Shown: positions 18,605 through 27,346 of the stretch, piece by piece | How positions within the stretch are numbered: the first letter of the stretch is position 1 | Layout: the number at the start of each line of letters is the position of its first letter | Source of the DNA: Pedobacter duraquae | GTDB taxonomy: Bacteria; Bacteroidota; Bacteroidia; Sphingobacteriales; Sphingobacteriaceae | NCBI RefSeq assembly: GCF_004362245.1 | Contig: NZ_SNWM01000002.1 | Coordinates: 930,001 to 994,000, forward strand | Direction of reading: 5' to 3' | DNA: 64,000 nucleotides | Notes under the pieces: model-generated | What the model was told of the DNA's origin: nothing | Databases searched by the model: none | What the model saw: the letters and a program-made list of their open reading frames with translations, nothing else | Program-made: the position numbers and the translations under genes

Positions 18605-19598
18605 ATTGTAAGGCTATTTTCTGCACCAAATCTACTAATCTTGCTGAATATCCAGACTCGTTATCATACCATCCTACAACTTTTACAAGATCACCCACAA
18701 TAGAAGTAAGCTGTGCATCAAAGATGCAGGAGTGTGCATTATCCAGAATATCCACAGAAACGATCGGATCCTCGGTATATTCCAGGATCCTGGTCATCTC
18801 ATTTTCTGCAGCAAATTTAAACGCCGCGTTAATCGCTTCTATGGTAGTCGGCGTTTTCAGGATACACGTAAAATCCGTCAATGACCCATTTAACACAGGC
18901 ACGCGAATGCCAGCTCCACCGAGCTTTCCATCCAGATGCGGAAAGATATGCGTTATTGCTTTTGCGGCTCCGGTGCTTGTCGGAATTATGGAAGCTGACG
19001 CGGCCCTTGCCCTGCGCAAGTCCTTATGGGGAGCATCATGCAGGTTTTGATCGCCCGTCATGGAGTGGATGGTAGTGATATAGCCATCTAAAATCCCCCA
19101 GTTATCATCCAGGATTTTCACCATGGGTGCAACGTTATTTGTAGTACACGAAGCATTGGAAAGTATCGGACTTTGAAGGTCCACCTTGTTGTCATTCACG
19201 CCCAACACGATCATGGGTATTTCCCAATCTGCCGACGGTGCGGAGATCAGCACTTGTCTTGCTCCAGCCTGCAGATGCAGCTCAGCACCAGCTTTAGTTG
19301 TATATTTACCAGTCGATTCTAATACAAGATCAATGTCTAAAGTTTTCCATGGGAGTTCCTGCGGCTTGGATTGCGACAAGACCAGGATTTCCTGTCCGTC
19401 TATAATCAACGCGTTTTCCGTGCTGCTAACTGTCCCTTTATAGCCACCATGTACTGTATCGTATTTAAACAAATGTGCCAGTGTTGCTGGGTTAGTTAAA
19501 TCATTAATCGCAACTACATTTAACTTACGTGCTATTGCTTCACGTAAGAAGTTACGTCCGATCCTGCCAAATCCATTGATTGCAATGTTCATGTTCAT
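18597..19598 (-). CDS. gap: Glyceraldehyde-3-phosphate dehydrogenase, type I
   Basis: Phosphorylating GAPDH of glycolysis. The N-terminal Rossmann loop INGFGRIGRNF (7-17) is intact. The catalytic motif SNASCTTN places the nucleophile at Cys151 and the base at His178 (TTIHSMTGDQ). NDLT at 32-35 in the NAD pocket suggests NAD preference. WYDNESGYSARLVDL near 310 is the C-terminal signature. The start is ATG at 19598; a second ATG six bases on is also possible. It is first of a gap-GNAT-pgk unit, 48 bp after the stop of the PAS protein gene. Confidence 0.97.
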   Translation of the reverse strand: MNMNIAINGFGRIGRNFLREAIARKLNVVAINDLTNPATLAHLFKYDTVHGGYKGTVSSTENALIIDGQEILVLSQSKPQELPWKTLDIDLVLESTGKYTTKAGAELHLQAGARQVLISAPSADWEIPMIVLGVNDNKVDLQSPILSNASCTTNNVAPMVKILDDNWGILDGYITTIHSMTGDQNLHDAPHKDLRRARAASASIIPTSTGAAKAITHIFPHLDGKLGGAGIRVPVLNGSLTDFTCILKTPTTIEAINAAFKFAAENEMTRILEYTEDPIVSVDILDNAHSCIFDAQLTSIVGDLVKVVGWYDNESGYSARLVDLVQKIALQYD

Positions 19599-19646
19599 TC
19601 AATTGAGGGCGCAAAAATACCCATTCTTTGAATCAATAAGAAAGGC

Positions 19647-20261
19647 TTACTTATTTATTGTGAGGTTAGCCATATTTTTAATCAGCTGGTCAAGTTCTTT
19701 CGCACTTGCACTAATCATATCGACCATGTTTTTCAGTGATTCATCCATTTCCATGGTTTCCAGCAACATACTGAGACCCATTATATTTGCTATAGGTTTT
19801 CTAACGCCATGCGATTGCATATAGGCAATTTCTGCAAGGGTAAACTGAGTCTTACTAAGCGATTCCTTCGTTTCTTCCAATTCATTGCTTTGCTGCATAA
19901 ACTCTGTAATATCGTAACCGATACAAAATACACCTGCGGGCTGTCCGTTTTCATCAAACATCGCTTTGTAATCCCATTGCGTGGTGATGTACCCTCCTTT
20001 TCCATCATGTTTACGTATTGTGGCAGGAAATATACGATCTGGGAATCGAAATGCCAGTCCGGATACAGATTCGCAAACACGCATGTCATCTTTATGCATA
20101 GTGATGGAATAATGCTGGCCAACCAGATTTCCATACTGATTTTCAAAAACGCGGTTGTACCGCTTGTTGGCGTACGTATAGGTACTATCCATCCCTACAG
20201 AAATCATATAGTAGATCTGTGAATTATCCAGTAGCTTTTTGGTTTCTTCGAAATTTTTCAT
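19647..20261 (-). CDS. PAS domain protein with orphan histidine-kinase dimerisation helix
   Basis: About 204 residues from ATG at 20261 (an upstream TTG start would add five). Residues ~5-115 form a PAS fold typical of sensory kinases (YYMISVGMDSTYTYANKRYNRVF, then WDYKAMFDENGQPAGVFCIGYDITE). A predicted coiled-coil linker leads to a DHp-like helix with the H-box sequence SHGVRKPIANIMGL and its conserved His. It ends right after that helical hairpin; there is no HATPase domain. It therefore cannot autophosphorylate by itself. It could be a kinase partner, a phosphotransfer protein or a degenerate kinase. Confidence 0.8.
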   Translation of the reverse strand: MKNFEETKKLLDNSQIYYMISVGMDSTYTYANKRYNRVFENQYGNLVGQHYSITMHKDDMRVCESVSGLAFRFPDRIFPATIRKHDGKGGYITTQWDYKAMFDENGQPAGVFCIGYDITEFMQQSNELEETKESLSKTQFTLAEIAYMQSHGVRKPIANIMGLSMLLETMEMDESLKNMVDMISASAKELDQLIKNMANLTINK

Positions 20262-20387
20262 TTGTATCTTATTCAAATACGCTAAAATCAGGCCATTTAG
20301 TTTTGAAAAATTTCATTACATACAAGCACTTGTACGATTCGGATTGCGCAGAAAAACAAATGTCAGCTTTATAAACCTTTCTGTCAG

Positions 20388-20416
20388 TTTTGTTAAAAAT
20401 ATTAGCTGATACTTTG
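20388..20416 (+). promoter_or_regulatory. Possible promoter before the CHU_C/PorP operon
   Basis: TTTTG at 20388-20392 is followed 17 bp later by TACTTTG at 20410-20416, similar to the Bacteroidota -33 TTTG and -7 TAnnTTTG elements. It lies about 108 bp upstream of the start codon at 20524. The -7 match lacks one base, so the call is weak. Confidence 0.35.
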
Positions 20417-20523
20417 TAAGGGATATATATTAACGGCAAATCGACACATCACTACACCGTTAAAATTATAAATGAACGATGCTTTAACACATAAACTGTC
20501 GTAAGCTATAGACAATATTACAA

Positions 20524-23157
20524 ATGCATAAATTTTCGCTCGCGCTCTTATTTTTACTGTTGATTCCATGTGTACTACTTGCACGGTTGTCGACACGACA
20601 CTCCTCGGTTAGTATACATCGGGAGCTTCGCCCTGCGTCAGCAGTGCAGCCGGTAACTATTTGTTCTGGAGCTACTGTTGTGATACTAGGTGAAACGCCA
20701 GTATTTACACCCACGGTCTACACCTGGGAAGTACTGCTACAAGGCAACAACTGGGTCAATGCACCCGGAATAAATAGTACGGCCGACTACCTATCATCGG
20801 CCCTGCTCAACGCTTCTTCGGCTGATATCATGTTTGATATTCGTCGTAAAATTATCAGTGGCAATACGGTCGCATATGATTCTTTTTATGAAGTAACCGT
20901 ACAATCTTCGCCGCCAATAGTCAACAATAGCATTACTTCTCCAGCTACAACCGATTTCTGCTTATCTGGTACGCCGGCAACACTAACAGGCAGCACGCCA
21001 ATTGGGGGGAACGGTAATTTTGTGTACCGCTGGCAATCATCTACCGACAATATCAACTTCACTACTATTACCGGCGCTACGACAAAAGATTACACTCCGT
21101 CCCTAATCTCCACTACTACCTATTACCGCCGCTCAGTGAGCGCGGGCAACTGCGTGGTTCCTGGTATCAGCAACACTATAACCATCCTCATCGTTCCTCC
21201 TGTGAGCAACAATAACATTACCGCCCCGCCCATTACCATTTTTTGTGCAGCCGGCGATCCGGGCGCTATTATTGGCAGCGCAGCCAGTGGCGGCAATGGC
21301 ACCTATGCTTATCAGTGGCAAAGCTCAACCAACAACACAAGCTTTATCAATATACCTGGTGCAAACACCAAAGATTATACTCCACAGACCGTTAATGCGA
21401 CCACTTATTACCGACGGTCAGCTACCTCCGGCAGCTGCACAGTGCCTGTTCTCAGCAACACGGTAACAATTGCAATTGCGTCGGCTATTGCCGACAATAC
21501 TATTACCGCGCCTACGATCGGCAATTTTTGTATGAGCGGCGACCCGGCAAATATCACCGGCAGTACACCCAGCGGTGGTGATGGAGCTTATGCTTATCAG
21601 TGGCAAAGTTCATCTGACAACACAAATTTTACCGATATATCTGGTGCTAACACAAAAGATTATAACCCGCAGACCATCGGTACAACCACTTATTATCGCC
21701 GATCAGTGACCTCCGGTACTTGTGCCGTGCCTGTTCTCAGCAACACGGTCACAATTGTAATCGCATCGGCCATTGCCGACAATACGATCACTGCACCGAA
21801 TATCATTAGTTTTTGTGTTACAGGTGATCCAGCAAATATGATCGGCAGCACACCCAGCGGAGGTGATGGGACCTATGTTTATCAGTGGCAAAGTTCAACC
21901 AATAATACCACCTTTACTGATATATCCGGTGCGAGTACAAAAGATTACAACCCGACGGCCATTAATGTAACAACCTATTACCGACGGTCAATTACGTCCG
22001 GCACTTGCGCTGTGCCTGTTTTCAGCAATACGGTAACGATTGTCATCGCATCTGCTATTGCCGACAATACGATCACAGCCCCGACAATCAGCAATTTTTG
22101 TGTTACTGGTGATCCAGCAAATATTAGCGGCAGCATACCCAGCGGCGGTAATGGCACTTATGCCTACCAGTGGCAAAGCTCAACCAATAACACCAGCTTT
22201 ACTGATATATCCGGCGCGAATACAAAAGATTACAACCCGCAGGCCATTAATGTAACAACCTATTACCGGCGGTCAGTTACCTCAGGCACTTGCGCTGTGC
22301 CTGTTCTCAGCAATACAGTCACAATTGTAATTGCATCAGCTATCGCCGAGAATACGCTCACAGCCCCTACAGTCAGCAGCTTTTGTGTTACTGGTGATCC
22401 TGCAAATATTGCCGGCAGCACACCCAGCGGTGGTGATGGCACCTACGCCTACCAGTGGCAAAGCTCTACCAATAACACCAGCTTTACCGACATATCGGGT
22501 GGTAACACTAAAGATTACAACCCACAGGCCATCAGCACAACTACGTATTACCGGCGTTTAGTTACATCTGGAAGTTGCGCTACATTTACGCTCAGCAATG
22601 TCGTTGTCATCAATGTTTTAAGTACACCAACTACGCCAACACTCATAACACCATTAAACGTAACTATCAAACTCGGCAGCAGCACGACCTTATCTGTTGA
22701 TGCACAACCCGGTATGATTTACAAGTGGTATGATTCGGCCACAAAAAGCACCCTTTTATTTACAGGTTCCACGTTTGTAACTCCAGCGCTCGGCACCAGT
22801 TCCACCTTTTATGTAGAAAGCTCTAATGGTTTGTGTAGCAGCGCTGGACTCGGCATGGCTCAGGTTAAGATCGAGCCTCCCTTTGCCGACATCTATGTAC
22901 CCAATGCTTTTACCCCCAACGGCGACGGACAAAATGATGAGGTTCACGTCCATGGCGAGCTCATTAAAACATTGGGATTTTATGTATACAGCCAGTGGGG
23001 TGAACTGCTGTTCACGACTACCGACAAGAATAGAGGCTGGGATGGCACCTACAAAGGCAAGCTGCAACCCCTTGGCGTATACATATATACTTTGAGGGCT
23101 ACAATGAACGACGGGCAACAGATAAATAAAAAAGGAACAATTACTTTATTACAGTGA
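20524..23157 (+). CDS. Secreted repeat protein with type IX secretion CHU_C domain
   Basis: 877-residue cell-surface protein. An N-terminal signal peptide (about 1-20, KFSLALLFLLLIPCVLLA) is followed by a ~110-residue unique domain. Residues 135 to ~704 are six repeats of exactly 95 residues (YAYQWQSSTNNTSF...ISGANTKDYNPQ... each), resembling immunoglobulin-like/PKD modules. An unrelated beta domain precedes a C-terminal gliding-motility-associated CHU_C domain from ~787 (DIYVPNAFTPNGDGQNDEV). That domain is the type B sorting signal of the type IX secretion system. It is probably an adhesin. The next gene overlaps its stop codon and encodes a PorP/SprF protein, the usual cognate partner of type B substrates. 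Confidence 0.93.
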   Translation: MHKFSLALLFLLLIPCVLLARLSTRHSSVSIHRELRPASAVQPVTICSGATVVILGETPVFTPTVYTWEVLLQGNNWVNAPGINSTADYLSSALLNASSADIMFDIRRKIISGNTVAYDSFYEVTVQSSPPIVNNSITSPATTDFCLSGTPATLTGSTPIGGNGNFVYRWQSSTDNINFTTITGATTKDYTPSLISTTTYYRRSVSAGNCVVPGISNTITILIVPPVSNNNITAPPITIFCAAGDPGAIIGSAASGGNGTYAYQWQSSTNNTSFINIPGANTKDYTPQTVNATTYYRRSATSGSCTVPVLSNTVTIAIASAIADNTITAPTIGNFCMSGDPANITGSTPSGGDGAYAYQWQSSSDNTNFTDISGANTKDYNPQTIGTTTYYRRSVTSGTCAVPVLSNTVTIVIASAIADNTITAPNIISFCVTGDPANMIGSTPSGGDGTYVYQWQSSTNNTTFTDISGASTKDYNPTAINVTTYYRRSITSGTCAVPVFSNTVTIVIASAIADNTITAPTISNFCVTGDPANISGSIPSGGNGTYAYQWQSSTNNTSFTDISGANTKDYNPQAINVTTYYRRSVTSGTCAVPVLSNTVTIVIASAIAENTLTAPTVSSFCVTGDPANIAGSTPSGGDGTYAYQWQSSTNNTSFTDISGGNTKDYNPQAISTTTYYRRLVTSGSCATFTLSNVVVINVLSTPTTPTLITPLNVTIKLGSSTTLSVDAQPGMIYKWYDSATKSTLLFTGSTFVTPALGTSSTFYVESSNGLCSSAGLGMAQVKIEPPFADIYVPNAFTPNGDGQNDEVHVHGELIKTLGFYVYSQWGELLFTTTDKNRGWDGTYKGKLQPLGVYIYTLRATMNDGQQINKKGTITLLQ
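20926..22635 (+). repeat. Six tandem 285-bp in-frame repeats
   Basis: Unit starts fall at 20926, 21211, 21496, 21781, 22066 and 22351, each exactly 285 bp (95 codons). Units 3-6 are especially alike at the DNA level (for example TATCAGTGGCAAAG in units 2-4 and ACCAGTGGCAAAGC in units 5-6), whereas unit 1 is more divergent. The copy number can change by slipped recombination. Confidence 0.93.
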
Positions 23158-24158
23158 TCAAAAGAATATTAATTAAAACAGCACTGCTACTGGTAGTTTG
23201 CGCAGGAGGTGCCCAGGCACAGGTAGATCCACATTTTTCGCAATATTATGCGAACCCACTGTGGCTGAACCCGGCGCTTACGGGAGTTATGGATGGCGAT
23301 TTTCGTGTTACCGGAAATTTCAAACAGCAATGGATAGGCATTGACAACGGATACAAAACTTCGGCAGTATCGGCTGACTTTCGCACGTCTGATAAAGTAG
23401 CACTAGGCCTGAACGTCCTCAATCAGTCGGCAGGATCGGCTGGCTATAATTACCTGACCGCTTACGGCTCTTTCGGCTATCAGATCGCGCTTTCGGACGA
23501 CGGCTATCAACGTCTGAACTTTGGTTTACAGGCCGGTCTTATTAACCGCAGCTACAACCCTAACAGTTTACAATTCGACAACCAATATAATCCCAGCACG
23601 GGATACGATCCCGGTTTGCCCAACTTTGAGAACCTGAACACTACCAAGTCTACCGTATTTGATGCCAGCGCAGGTTTGTTTTATTATAACGGTACGCCTA
23701 CCAGCAGGGCCAATCTCTTCTTCGGCGTAAGCGTAGCGCATATTGCCCCTGCTAATGATCCTTTTGCTACGGATGGCGGAGTTAAGAGTCGCATCCCGAT
23801 GCGATACAATGTCCAGGCCGGAATGCGGTTGCGCACCACAAATTTCCTGGATGTTACCCCACACGTGCTATACATCCGCCAACAGCAAAACCAGATTCGG
23901 GCGGCTGGGCTCAATCTTGAATTTAGATTGGCAGAAGAAACCAGCTTGATTTTAGGGGGCATGTACCGCCTTGATGATGCTGCCGTTGGGAGTGTAGGTC
24001 TCCATGTAAAAAGATTGCTTATTGGTGCCAGTTATGATTACAATACATCCTCGCTGAAATCAAACTTAGGCAGGCAGCAAGGCGTATATGAGCTTTCGGT
24101 AAGTTATATTTTCAAGCATCGATTAAGGAGCGTAGAGCCGATTTGTCCCCGGTTATAA
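23154..24158 (+). CDS. PorP/SprF family type IX secretion outer-membrane protein
   Basis: 334 residues with a signal peptide (LIKTALLLVVCAGGAQAQ). The start after it, VDPHFSQYYANPLWLNPALTG, is the signature of the PorP/SprF family of predicted outer-membrane beta-barrels. Family members help secrete or anchor specific type B cargo; SprF serves SprB in Flavobacterium. The start is GTG at 23154, overlapping the TGA stop of the upstream gene (GTGA), so translation is probably coupled. Acting on the upstream repeat protein is an inference from position. Confidence 0.92.
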   Translation: MIKRILIKTALLLVVCAGGAQAQVDPHFSQYYANPLWLNPALTGVMDGDFRVTGNFKQQWIGIDNGYKTSAVSADFRTSDKVALGLNVLNQSAGSAGYNYLTAYGSFGYQIALSDDGYQRLNFGLQAGLINRSYNPNSLQFDNQYNPSTGYDPGLPNFENLNTTKSTVFDASAGLFYYNGTPTSRANLFFGVSVAHIAPANDPFATDGGVKSRIPMRYNVQAGMRLRTTNFLDVTPHVLYIRQQQNQIRAAGLNLEFRLAEETSLILGGMYRLDDAAVGSVGLHVKRLLIGASYDYNTSSLKSNLGRQQGVYELSVSYIFKHRLRSVEPICPRL

Positions 24159-24167
24159 TATTATCAT

Positions 24168-26417
24168 ATGAAAAAATTAACGTTTATTTTATTTTCTCTT
24201 ATCGCCGCAAGTGCAATGGCCCAAACCCGGGCACTTATGACGCGGGCAGACCGCGCCTTCGATGCGAAGGATTATGTGACTGCCGCCTACTATTACAGTA
24301 AAGGCTTACAAAATGGCACCACCAGCAACCAGGGCACTGTACCTTATTTTTCGGTGCGGCCAGGCAAGCGCCAAAACTTTACGCAAACAGGCTACCTAGA
24401 TTATCGTTTGGCTGAGTCGTACCGCCTGGATCACAACTATACCCTTGCACAGCAATATTACGGACTGGTGGTTGAAAAATATGAGACCGAATATCCACTC
24501 GCCAGGTTTTGGTATGCAACCTGTTTGCGGGCCAATAACCGTATTGACGATGCGATCAACAATTTGCAGCTTTTCATAAACACCAGCAAAAACAAATCCG
24601 ATACCGATGTTGCTCAGAAAGAACTTAAGAACTGTCTGTTCGCGAAAGCACAAATCCAAGAACCAATAACAGCTAATGCCCAACAACTAACCGGTAATAT
24701 CAGCAGCAGCGGTAGCGATTTTGCCCTGAGCATAAACAACGGCAAATACTGGTTCAGTTCATCGCGCACAGCAGCAGGCGAGAGCAAACAGGTTAACCAT
24801 ATCTACACCATCCTGCCCGACAAGGTGGCTAAGCCGCTGCGGGTAGATTTAACACTTGATAAACGGCGCGGCCTGCATTACGGCACCCCAGCCCTAGATG
24901 TCTCGGGCAAGCGCATGTACCTGACCATTTGGGCCGACGAAATGCACACTACCGGAGCCTGCATTTACCTGAGTCGCTTTACCAATAACCGCTGGACTAC
25001 ACCGCAAAAGCTCAATAGCTTTGTAAATGCAGCCGATTACAATTCTATGCAGCCCTTTGTTACAGCTGACGGGAAGTTCCTGTATTATGCCTCCAACCGT
25101 ATGGGGGGGCAGGGCGGCACAGATATTTGGGTAAGCGAATTGGATAATGACGGGATGCCGATTAATACCATAAACTTAGGCAGCACAGTTAACAGTACAG
25201 CTGATGAACAAGCCCCTTATTACAATGAGCTGAATCGCTCGTTAGTATATAGCTCCAAGGGGTTTGTTGGCATGGGTGATTTTGATTTGTTTGAGAGTCT
25301 GAACAATGGCGGGCGCTGGGGCACACCAAAAAACCTGGGTTATCCCTGTAATTCCACCCGGGCGGATATACACTTCTACCCAGACCAAAACGATGAGCAT
25401 GTTGCCTACATCAGCTCCGACCGGGAGTCTGACTGTTGCCTCATTTTATATAGTGTACCCTATAAACCTATAATCCGTCAAATTTTAATGACAGGTCTGG
25501 TCGTTGACTCAATCACGAGCAAGCCCCTTTCGGGCACAACCCTGAACCTGAGCGATTCGCTATCTCAGCAACCGGGTAAAATCTCTACGACCAGTGCGAA
25601 TGGAAAATACAGTTTTACCGTTCCAGAAAAAGGCATTTATTCAATTAAGGCACAAAAAGAAGGTTATTACACAAAAACGATGACGTTGCCAGCATTTAAA
25701 AACCTGAAAAACGACACCATTCCTATTCCGGTGATACGGTTGAAGCGGTATCCGCCTAAACTCGTTATAGTAAACAGCAGTGGGTTAGTAATTGATTGCA
25801 GCACGAACAAGCCGCTAGCGGGCGTAACGGTGACCTTGAATGACTCCACATCGCGCCAAACTATTACGACTTTTATTACAGACGCTACTGGTACATACAA
25901 CTTTACCTTACAAGCCAACAGGCTCTACGTGCTTAAGCTAGAAAAAGAAGGCTATTTTATTAAGGCCATAACGCTATCGACACCTAAAACAATACTAAAA
26001 GACACGATGGATAATCCCGTAGTATGCCTGCAGGAATATGAAGTTGACAAGCCTATTGTAATTGACAACATTTTGTACGATTTTAACAAGGCTGTGCTTA
26101 AGCCTGAGGCTAAAATAGTGCTAGACGGGCTTGTTAGCATTTTGCATGACAACCCGAAAATTAAGGTGGAGCTCAGCGCGCATACCGACTCCTTTGGACC
26201 CGACCAGACGAACAACGTCTTATCGCAAAAAAGAGCGCAGTCTTGTGTAGACTATATCATATCGAAAGGCATTAGTCGTTCGCGAATTACTGCAAAAGGT
26301 TACGGCAAAACACGCCCAATACAACCAAACAGCTTTGATGACGGTCGCGATAACCCTGCGGGAAGGCGTCAAAACCGACGCACAGAGTTTAAAGTATTAA
26401 GCGAAAATGGGGTATAG
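24168..26417 (+). CDS. PorE-like OmpA-family protein with TPR-like, propeller and carboxypeptidase-regulatory domains
   Basis: 749 residues. Signal peptide (1-18, SLIAASAMAQ), then TPR-like helices (about 20-165). A PD40/WD40-like beta-propeller follows (about 170-425, with repeats like GKYWFSSSR and GKFLYYASNRMGGQGGTDIW). Two carboxypeptidase-regulatory-like domains come next (about 440-530 and 535-620, each GLVVDSITSKPLSGTTLNL-like). A C-terminal OmpA domain (from ~625, ILYDFNKAVLKPEAK...HTDSFG) binds peptidoglycan. This domain order matches PorE of Porphyromonas gingivalis, a type IX secretion lipoprotein-anchor component. It lies 9 bp after the PorP/SprF gene. Confidence 0.9.
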   Translation: MKKLTFILFSLIAASAMAQTRALMTRADRAFDAKDYVTAAYYYSKGLQNGTTSNQGTVPYFSVRPGKRQNFTQTGYLDYRLAESYRLDHNYTLAQQYYGLVVEKYETEYPLARFWYATCLRANNRIDDAINNLQLFINTSKNKSDTDVAQKELKNCLFAKAQIQEPITANAQQLTGNISSSGSDFALSINNGKYWFSSSRTAAGESKQVNHIYTILPDKVAKPLRVDLTLDKRRGLHYGTPALDVSGKRMYLTIWADEMHTTGACIYLSRFTNNRWTTPQKLNSFVNAADYNSMQPFVTADGKFLYYASNRMGGQGGTDIWVSELDNDGMPINTINLGSTVNSTADEQAPYYNELNRSLVYSSKGFVGMGDFDLFESLNNGGRWGTPKNLGYPCNSTRADIHFYPDQNDEHVAYISSDRESDCCLILYSVPYKPIIRQILMTGLVVDSITSKPLSGTTLNLSDSLSQQPGKISTTSANGKYSFTVPEKGIYSIKAQKEGYYTKTMTLPAFKNLKNDTIPIPVIRLKRYPPKLVIVNSSGLVIDCSTNKPLAGVTVTLNDSTSRQTITTFITDATGTYNFTLQANRLYVLKLEKEGYFIKAITLSTPKTILKDTMDNPVVCLQEYEVDKPIVIDNILYDFNKAVLKPEAKIVLDGLVSILHDNPKIKVELSAHTDSFGPDQTNNVLSQKRAQSCVDYIISKGISRSRITAKGYGKTRPIQPNSFDDGRDNPAGRRQNRRTEFKVLSENGV

Positions 26418-26456
26418 CGCAACTGTGATGAATTGAATTGCAGATGTTAAAGCATC

Positions 26457-26498
26457 GTATCCGGGGAGCAAAGCAGTGAAGATCTACTTCCCGGATAC
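26457..26498. terminator. Imperfect hairpin between convergent genes
   Basis: GTATCCGGGGAG (26457-26468) can pair with CTTCCCGGATAC (26487-26498) over 12 bp with one mismatch, around an 18-nt loop. It lies between the PorE-like gene and the convergent unknown gene and overlaps the last codons of the latter. There is no clear T-tract on either strand, so a terminator role is doubtful. Confidence 0.3.
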
Positions 26499-27329
26499 CA
26501 TGTATAATTGACTTTTATAAACTAAAAATGACGCGTTAACTATGTTCTGGTAGCTTTTCGGGACAGGATAATAGTTCATATCAGCACTAAAATCCATATC
26601 TTCAGAAAACAGAAAGGCGCCACTGGAGCAGGGTAGTTTAAACTTAAGTAGTTCCTTGTGGAAATTGATCACATAAAATGCGGTTCCGTCCCAAAAATAA
26701 CAGTTCCCCGCACCATTAGGACTTCCCCAACCTCTTAAGGGGTTGAAGCAATAGGAATTAAAGTTCTGTTTAGCGAAATGATGAATATAAATAGGCTGGT
26801 TTTCATCCAACCAGGGCTGGAATGGGATAAGCACATCCGGCACTAAATACCCATTTGGATAGGTGTGTGCTTTCTCAGGATTCAACACTACCGAATCTGC
26901 AATAATTTTTCCTTTTAGGTTAAGTGTCAGGTAATGTTGTTTGTAATCTCCGGTGGGACCACCTTTGCCATCTACGCTATCTTCTCTTGTTTCCATATGA
27001 AGTAGCCTTTTTACGGTATCAATATAGATATGCCCCCCGTATGTTTTAAAAGATTTAGGATCTATTTTATGGACAGTTGAGCTATCCACAGGCGTGGTCG
27101 GGATCGTATCGACATACATGGAGTCTATCTCCGTAGTATAACCCGTTAGCTCCTGAGGAATTCCGGAAAGCTTAATCTGAATCATCTGGTAATGTGGTGA
27201 CGTAATGACTCCCTGATCTATCTGCTGGTAACTCCGGTTATAATATAAAGTAGTTATCTTGTTAATCAGAATGATGAGAAACGGGAATGCCAGGAGAATA
27301 AGTACCGGTATAAGAAGCTTTTTAAACAT
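26484..27329 (-). CDS. Uncharacterised membrane-anchored protein
   Basis: Not recognised. 281 residues with one N-terminal membrane segment (about 5-25, LLIPVLILLAFPFLIILINKI) and an otherwise soluble, probably periplasmic, beta-rich region. The middle has a polar Thr/Val/Asp stretch (DTIPTTPVDSSTVHK). The second half is rich in aromatics (PFQPWLDENQPIYIHHF, NCYFWDGTAFYVINFHKELL). It has two Cys outside the membrane (in NSYCFNP and AGNCYFW) plus one near LPCSSG. It is the last gene of PUL unit A, 17 bp after the DUF4886 gene, and may act on the same substrate, but nothing in the sequence proves this. Confidence 0.75.
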   Translation of the reverse strand: MFKKLLIPVLILLAFPFLIILINKITTLYYNRSYQQIDQGVITSPHYQMIQIKLSGIPQELTGYTTEIDSMYVDTIPTTPVDSSTVHKIDPKSFKTYGGHIYIDTVKRLLHMETREDSVDGKGGPTGDYKQHYLTLNLKGKIIADSVVLNPEKAHTYPNGYLVPDVLIPFQPWLDENQPIYIHHFAKQNFNSYCFNPLRGWGSPNGAGNCYFWDGTAFYVINFHKELLKFKLPCSSGAFLFSEDMDFSADMNYYPVPKSYQNIVNASFLVYKSQLYMVSGK

Positions 27330-27346
27330 ATATAAGACATATATAG

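Noticed and set aside
20321..20334. Small palindrome TACAAG-CA-CTTGTA upstream of the CHU_C gene
   Set aside because: A single 6-bp arm palindrome in AT-rich DNA is expected by chance and no second copy was seen.
21133..22176. Evenly spaced 62-codon minus-strand frames
   Set aside because: They recur every 285 bp and are shadows of the plus-strand protein repeats.
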